A DNA stretch of 64,000 bases, from contig JAVSML010024599.1 in NCBI GenBank assembly GCA_038503035.1, forward strand, positions 1,120,980 to 1,184,979. The letters are read 5' to 3'. Under the pieces are notes generated by a model. That model made no database searches. It had not been told where the DNA came from and worked only from the letters and a program-made list of their open reading frames with translations. Every line of letters begins with the position of its first letter. Position 1 is the stretch's first letter. Both the position numbers and the translations under genes were made by a program. The DNA comes from Crocodylus rhombifer. Lineage: Eukaryota > Chordata > Crocodylia > Crocodylidae. This document shows, in pieces, positions 60,934 through 64,000 of this stretch.

Positions 60934-63625
60934 TGCTCTGCCTTCTGCCTTACTCCAAACTAACATTGCTAACTAACTCTCCCTTGGGAAATAGTAGAGC
61001 TTTATACTGAAGTTACAAAAAAAGCAGTTTCCCTGTGGGAAATCTGTATTTCCCAGATTTATTTTTAATGATGTAATGAGTGTCGTAAGTGTTAAAGGTG
61101 TCATAGGTAATTATTTAACTATGAATTTTTTAGAAATTCATGCTATCACCTGGTCATTTATTTTCCATAATAAAAACTTCTACGCAGTCTTGAAGGGCTT
61201 TTTTTGTCTTGGTATTCTCAGTGAAAGCAACTTCACATAATGTGAATATACTTGAAAGATAGTTTAAGAAAAGTTTTCTGTTCTTTTTCCAATTTCAAAA
61301 ACCAGGAATGGGATAAAATTTATGGTTGAGTTATGACTAGTATACTGAAGAACTGAAAGCCAGAAACGTTCTTGGTTTCCCCACAAAAGCAGGCCCAAAC
61401 CAACAATTCAAAATTCTGTAGGAGTTGTACTTGAGAAAACATGACATTGTCAGCTTCAACCACCAAATGAAAGTTTTAGGATTCCTGTTGTATTTCAGAA
61501 TATCTGGGATGTAAAGTGACGTATGCTTATTTTACTACTGGCTTTTGTAAAATTATTCCATTTCATCTGGTATACCAATTTAAGATAAAGGAGAAGCCAG
61601 TGAAGATTTAAGCACAGTCAGGAACACAATTTTTGCTGAAGTCTTCCTCTTTTTCGTTTCTTCAAATAAAGCTATCCTAATTTTTTCATTGGTCTTGAGA
61701 GCCTCTCCATTGACTTTTTATATCCTATAAAAAGATGATTCTTAACACACAACCAAATCAGTTGCTAAACAGATCAGTTTTTGTGGTTGATCCATGTATA
61801 AATAATATAATTGGCTTCAAAAAGTAGCTCTACTAAAGGAATAGAGGACTTGGCTTTTTTTCTGTTCTTGATTTTTTATTTTTTTTTCATCATCGTCATT
61901 GCTGTTGTTTGTGAGAGAGAGACCTAATTCCTGGAGACTTCCTCTTTATATGAAATTACTAGTGTTATATCCTCAATGCAAATAGAGGATTTAGAGTCAT
62001 CAAGACTGGAAAATTTTGTAGCATCTCCTATGGAGTATAAAGCTGTCTATGTCTCGCATGTTTAGTTTTGATTGCTGCTTCTCAGACAGTTAGACAAAGG
62101 TACATTTCTATTAAATTGACCAAAAGGGTCCTTTTGAAAAAGTGAATCTATGGAAGGGCATCAGATGAGCAGAGGATCAGGCACCTCTTCTTAGCTGTCA
62201 TGCAGTGTGATTCTGATGTATTTTAATTTAAGTCATATTTGGTCTCCTATAAAGTGACTTCTTTAATAACTAGTTCTTGACTTAAATCGCATCAACAGTA
62301 TACCCCTAAAAGTTTTCTTCTGCACATTTCCTTTTAAAAAAAAATTAATATTTGACAGTTTCTCTATAGAGAGAAAAAAGCATTTGAAATAATGTTGGGT
62401 ATTTTGCCAAGTCTGTCAAATGAGTAACACTTCCACTTTCTCAACTCTGTCTCATTAAAATTGTATTCTAATTCTGTCTCAACTTGGTCTCTTTGCTTCA
62501 TAAGTCATTGCCTGCTCATTACTTGTAGTGTGAGAGAAGAAATTTATTCAAACCTGATAGCAGGGATAAAGAATTGAAAGGCAGGCAGCTGGGAGAAATA
62601 AAATTAGCTTATTTTAATGCTTTTTTGACAGGACTTTTTCATAGCCATGGGTTACCATAAGCGTCAGTTTGGATTTGTGACACTGACTTTGTTTAGTTTT
62701 GGGGGTTTTTTTAATACACGGCATTTAAACAGTAAAATATGCTTTTTTTTGTCACATCAATGAAATAATTGTTCTGTACCTGTGTTAGTAATAAGGTCCT
62801 GTATTATTTGTTACAGTGCTCTGTAATTATTCAGTCATAATCATGCAACAAAGATTACATTTTGCTATTGTTTTACATTATATTCTAGAGCAGAATATCT
62901 AAGTAAATGTTATACAGTCACTATGGTTTTGGGCAAATGATATAAAATGAAATATAACATACAAGGAATTTAATGTGGAATACAGATGGGAGCTGAGCTT
63001 TTTAACCCAAATATTTTATCTCAGGCTTTGAATGTCAAAAAGAATACACTAAGGGATTTCTAATTTTGAATATAGGGGAGTATTAGACACAAATTGACTA
63101 AAAGCACAGCACTTTTCCATTATAAAATTGAGTTGTTAAGGAATTATATGGTCTAATTACTGAACTTGGTATTTTTGACTACTTGGATTATGAACAGATA
63201 TTGTCATTAACTAGCTAATTAAATTGACTGCAATAACAAGCAGTAATTTAGAAATATGTTCTAAATTAGTTTTTATACGAAAGCAAAGTCTTTGTTGATC
63301 TGTGTATATGATTAGTGTCAAATGTCATGAATTAGCTCAGGGATCTCTGTGGAGGGAAGTCACAAAGAGAAATATCTGTATGCATGTTTGAGAGAGGCAT
63401 AGCCAGAGAACCAATTTCTAGAAAACATTAAATGGACATGAAATGCACAAACATTTTCTTGTAAATATACAAGGGAAACATCCTCGTATGCAAAAAGCAA
63501 AATGCCTCCAACAAAAACAAGTTGGGGGGGAAAAATCTATTTTAGGTTATATAAATATAACAGTTCTAATTCATAAATCATTAAAATCTCCTCCCACTGA
63601 AATAAATGGAAATTTTAGACACATA
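60934..63625. other. No gene or clear repeat
   Basis: AT-rich with T runs at 61868-61888 and 62739-62750. Contains the second copy of the 24-base direct repeat. No frame above 60 codons until 63443. Confidence 0.5.
61733..61756. repeat. 24-base direct repeat, copy 2
   Basis: Identical to 60526-60549, 1,207 bases away; the flanking sequence is unrelated. Confidence 0.8.
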
Positions 63626-63775
63626 GGGCTCATCTACATGAGACGCTTTAACTTTGCATTAGTGTAGTTTACTGCAAAGTAACCATATGCATATGCTTAC
63701 TTCTCAGTAAACCTCCCTAATCAAGTTAATTTACTTAGGATTAGTAATGATGCTGTAATGTTCATGTAGACACCT
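63626..63775. mobile_element. MITE family B-like, copy 4
   Basis: Starts GGGCTCATCTACATGAGACG and has 'gtaatgttcatgtagacacc' near its right, an inverted relative. The interior carries 'gtttactgcaaagtaac'. The right end may instead continue into the GC-rich DNA beyond. Confidence 0.55.
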
Positions 63776-64000
63776 TGTGTAGATAGCTCCCTACCCCTGG
63801 AAGCTGCCTTTTGCCAGGGCAGGCTCTGCCACAGAAGCTTGTGTGGGGACTATGTCCTCTTTCCCCAGCCCCAAGCCCCTTGCTCCTAGATTGCAACTGG
63901 GGAGCAGGAGGCTGGGAGGCCCTTATCTCCCAGCCTAAGATCCATGGTTGTGGGGCTTGGGCTGGGAGACCCTTATCCTCCATCCTTCCCTGCTGCTGGG
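63776..64000. other. GC-rich repeat core running off the window
   Basis: 'ggctgggaggcccttatctc' and 'gggctgggagacccttatcc' (63911-63930 and 63958-63977) are near-identical direct repeats. Composition resembles the GC-rich cores of the elements at 10.4 and 20.2 kb. The 73-codon minus frame follows this repeat and is not a gene. Confidence 0.45.

Noticed and set aside
1..64000. CRISPR arrays, bacterial operons, riboswitches, rRNA or tRNA genes
   Set aside because: No regularly spaced repeats, no ribosome-binding or operon structure, no cloverleaf seen; all evidence points to vertebrate nuclear DNA.

Overview
This is a vertebrate nuclear window, most likely from a crocodilian, with a turtle as the alternative. 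The grounds are abundant CR1-type LINEs in all states of decay, many short inverted-repeat DNA transposons, hAT-, Tigger/pogo- and MIR-like pieces, an AT-rich background, and one long AC microsatellite holding a 10-N assembly gap. I found no convincing host protein-coding exon, RNA gene, CRISPR array or operon. It reads as intergenic or intronic DNA dominated by transposable elements. The species call is inference from repeat content only.

Layout. 1-4.6 kb is nearly featureless. 4.6-6.1 kb holds a decayed CR1 (+) interrupted by a second, unrelated LINE (-). 6.2-12.7 kb carries MITEs, a GGGTTACCA-ended element, and a CR1 (-) interrupted by a 514-bp hAT element with a perfect 8-bp target duplication. 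13.03-14.35 kb is a GC-rich solo LTR with a 5-bp duplication and an internal 23-bp tandem repeat. 19.87-20.65 kb is a Tigger-like element with perfect terminal repeats. 23.4-24 kb is a pogo/Tigger 3' end whose predicted protein tail has a PIP-box-like motif and a Lys-Ser-Pro repeat. 35.4-37.9 kb holds the best-preserved gene-like object: a 2.3-kb 5'-truncated CR1 encoding reverse transcriptase with one in-frame stop, inserted into a MITE whose uninterrupted relative lies at about 16.2 kb. 40-42 kb has a nested CR1 (-), the microsatellite with the gap, and a split MIR-like SINE. 56.1-56.5 kb is a fossil of the second LINE family. 60.1-60.9 kb is a 789-bp imperfect palindrome built from two opposed MITE copies. 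63.6-64 kb enters another MITE-like, GC-rich element.

No pathway or operon links these parts. Their relationships are chronological, shown by nesting: DNA transposons and LINEs have landed in older ones. Two short local duplications (70 bp flanked by a 9-bp direct repeat, and an exact 24-mer) are not explained by an ordinary transposon family. All repeat family names were assigned by eye from motifs, termini and target duplications; none was checked against a library.
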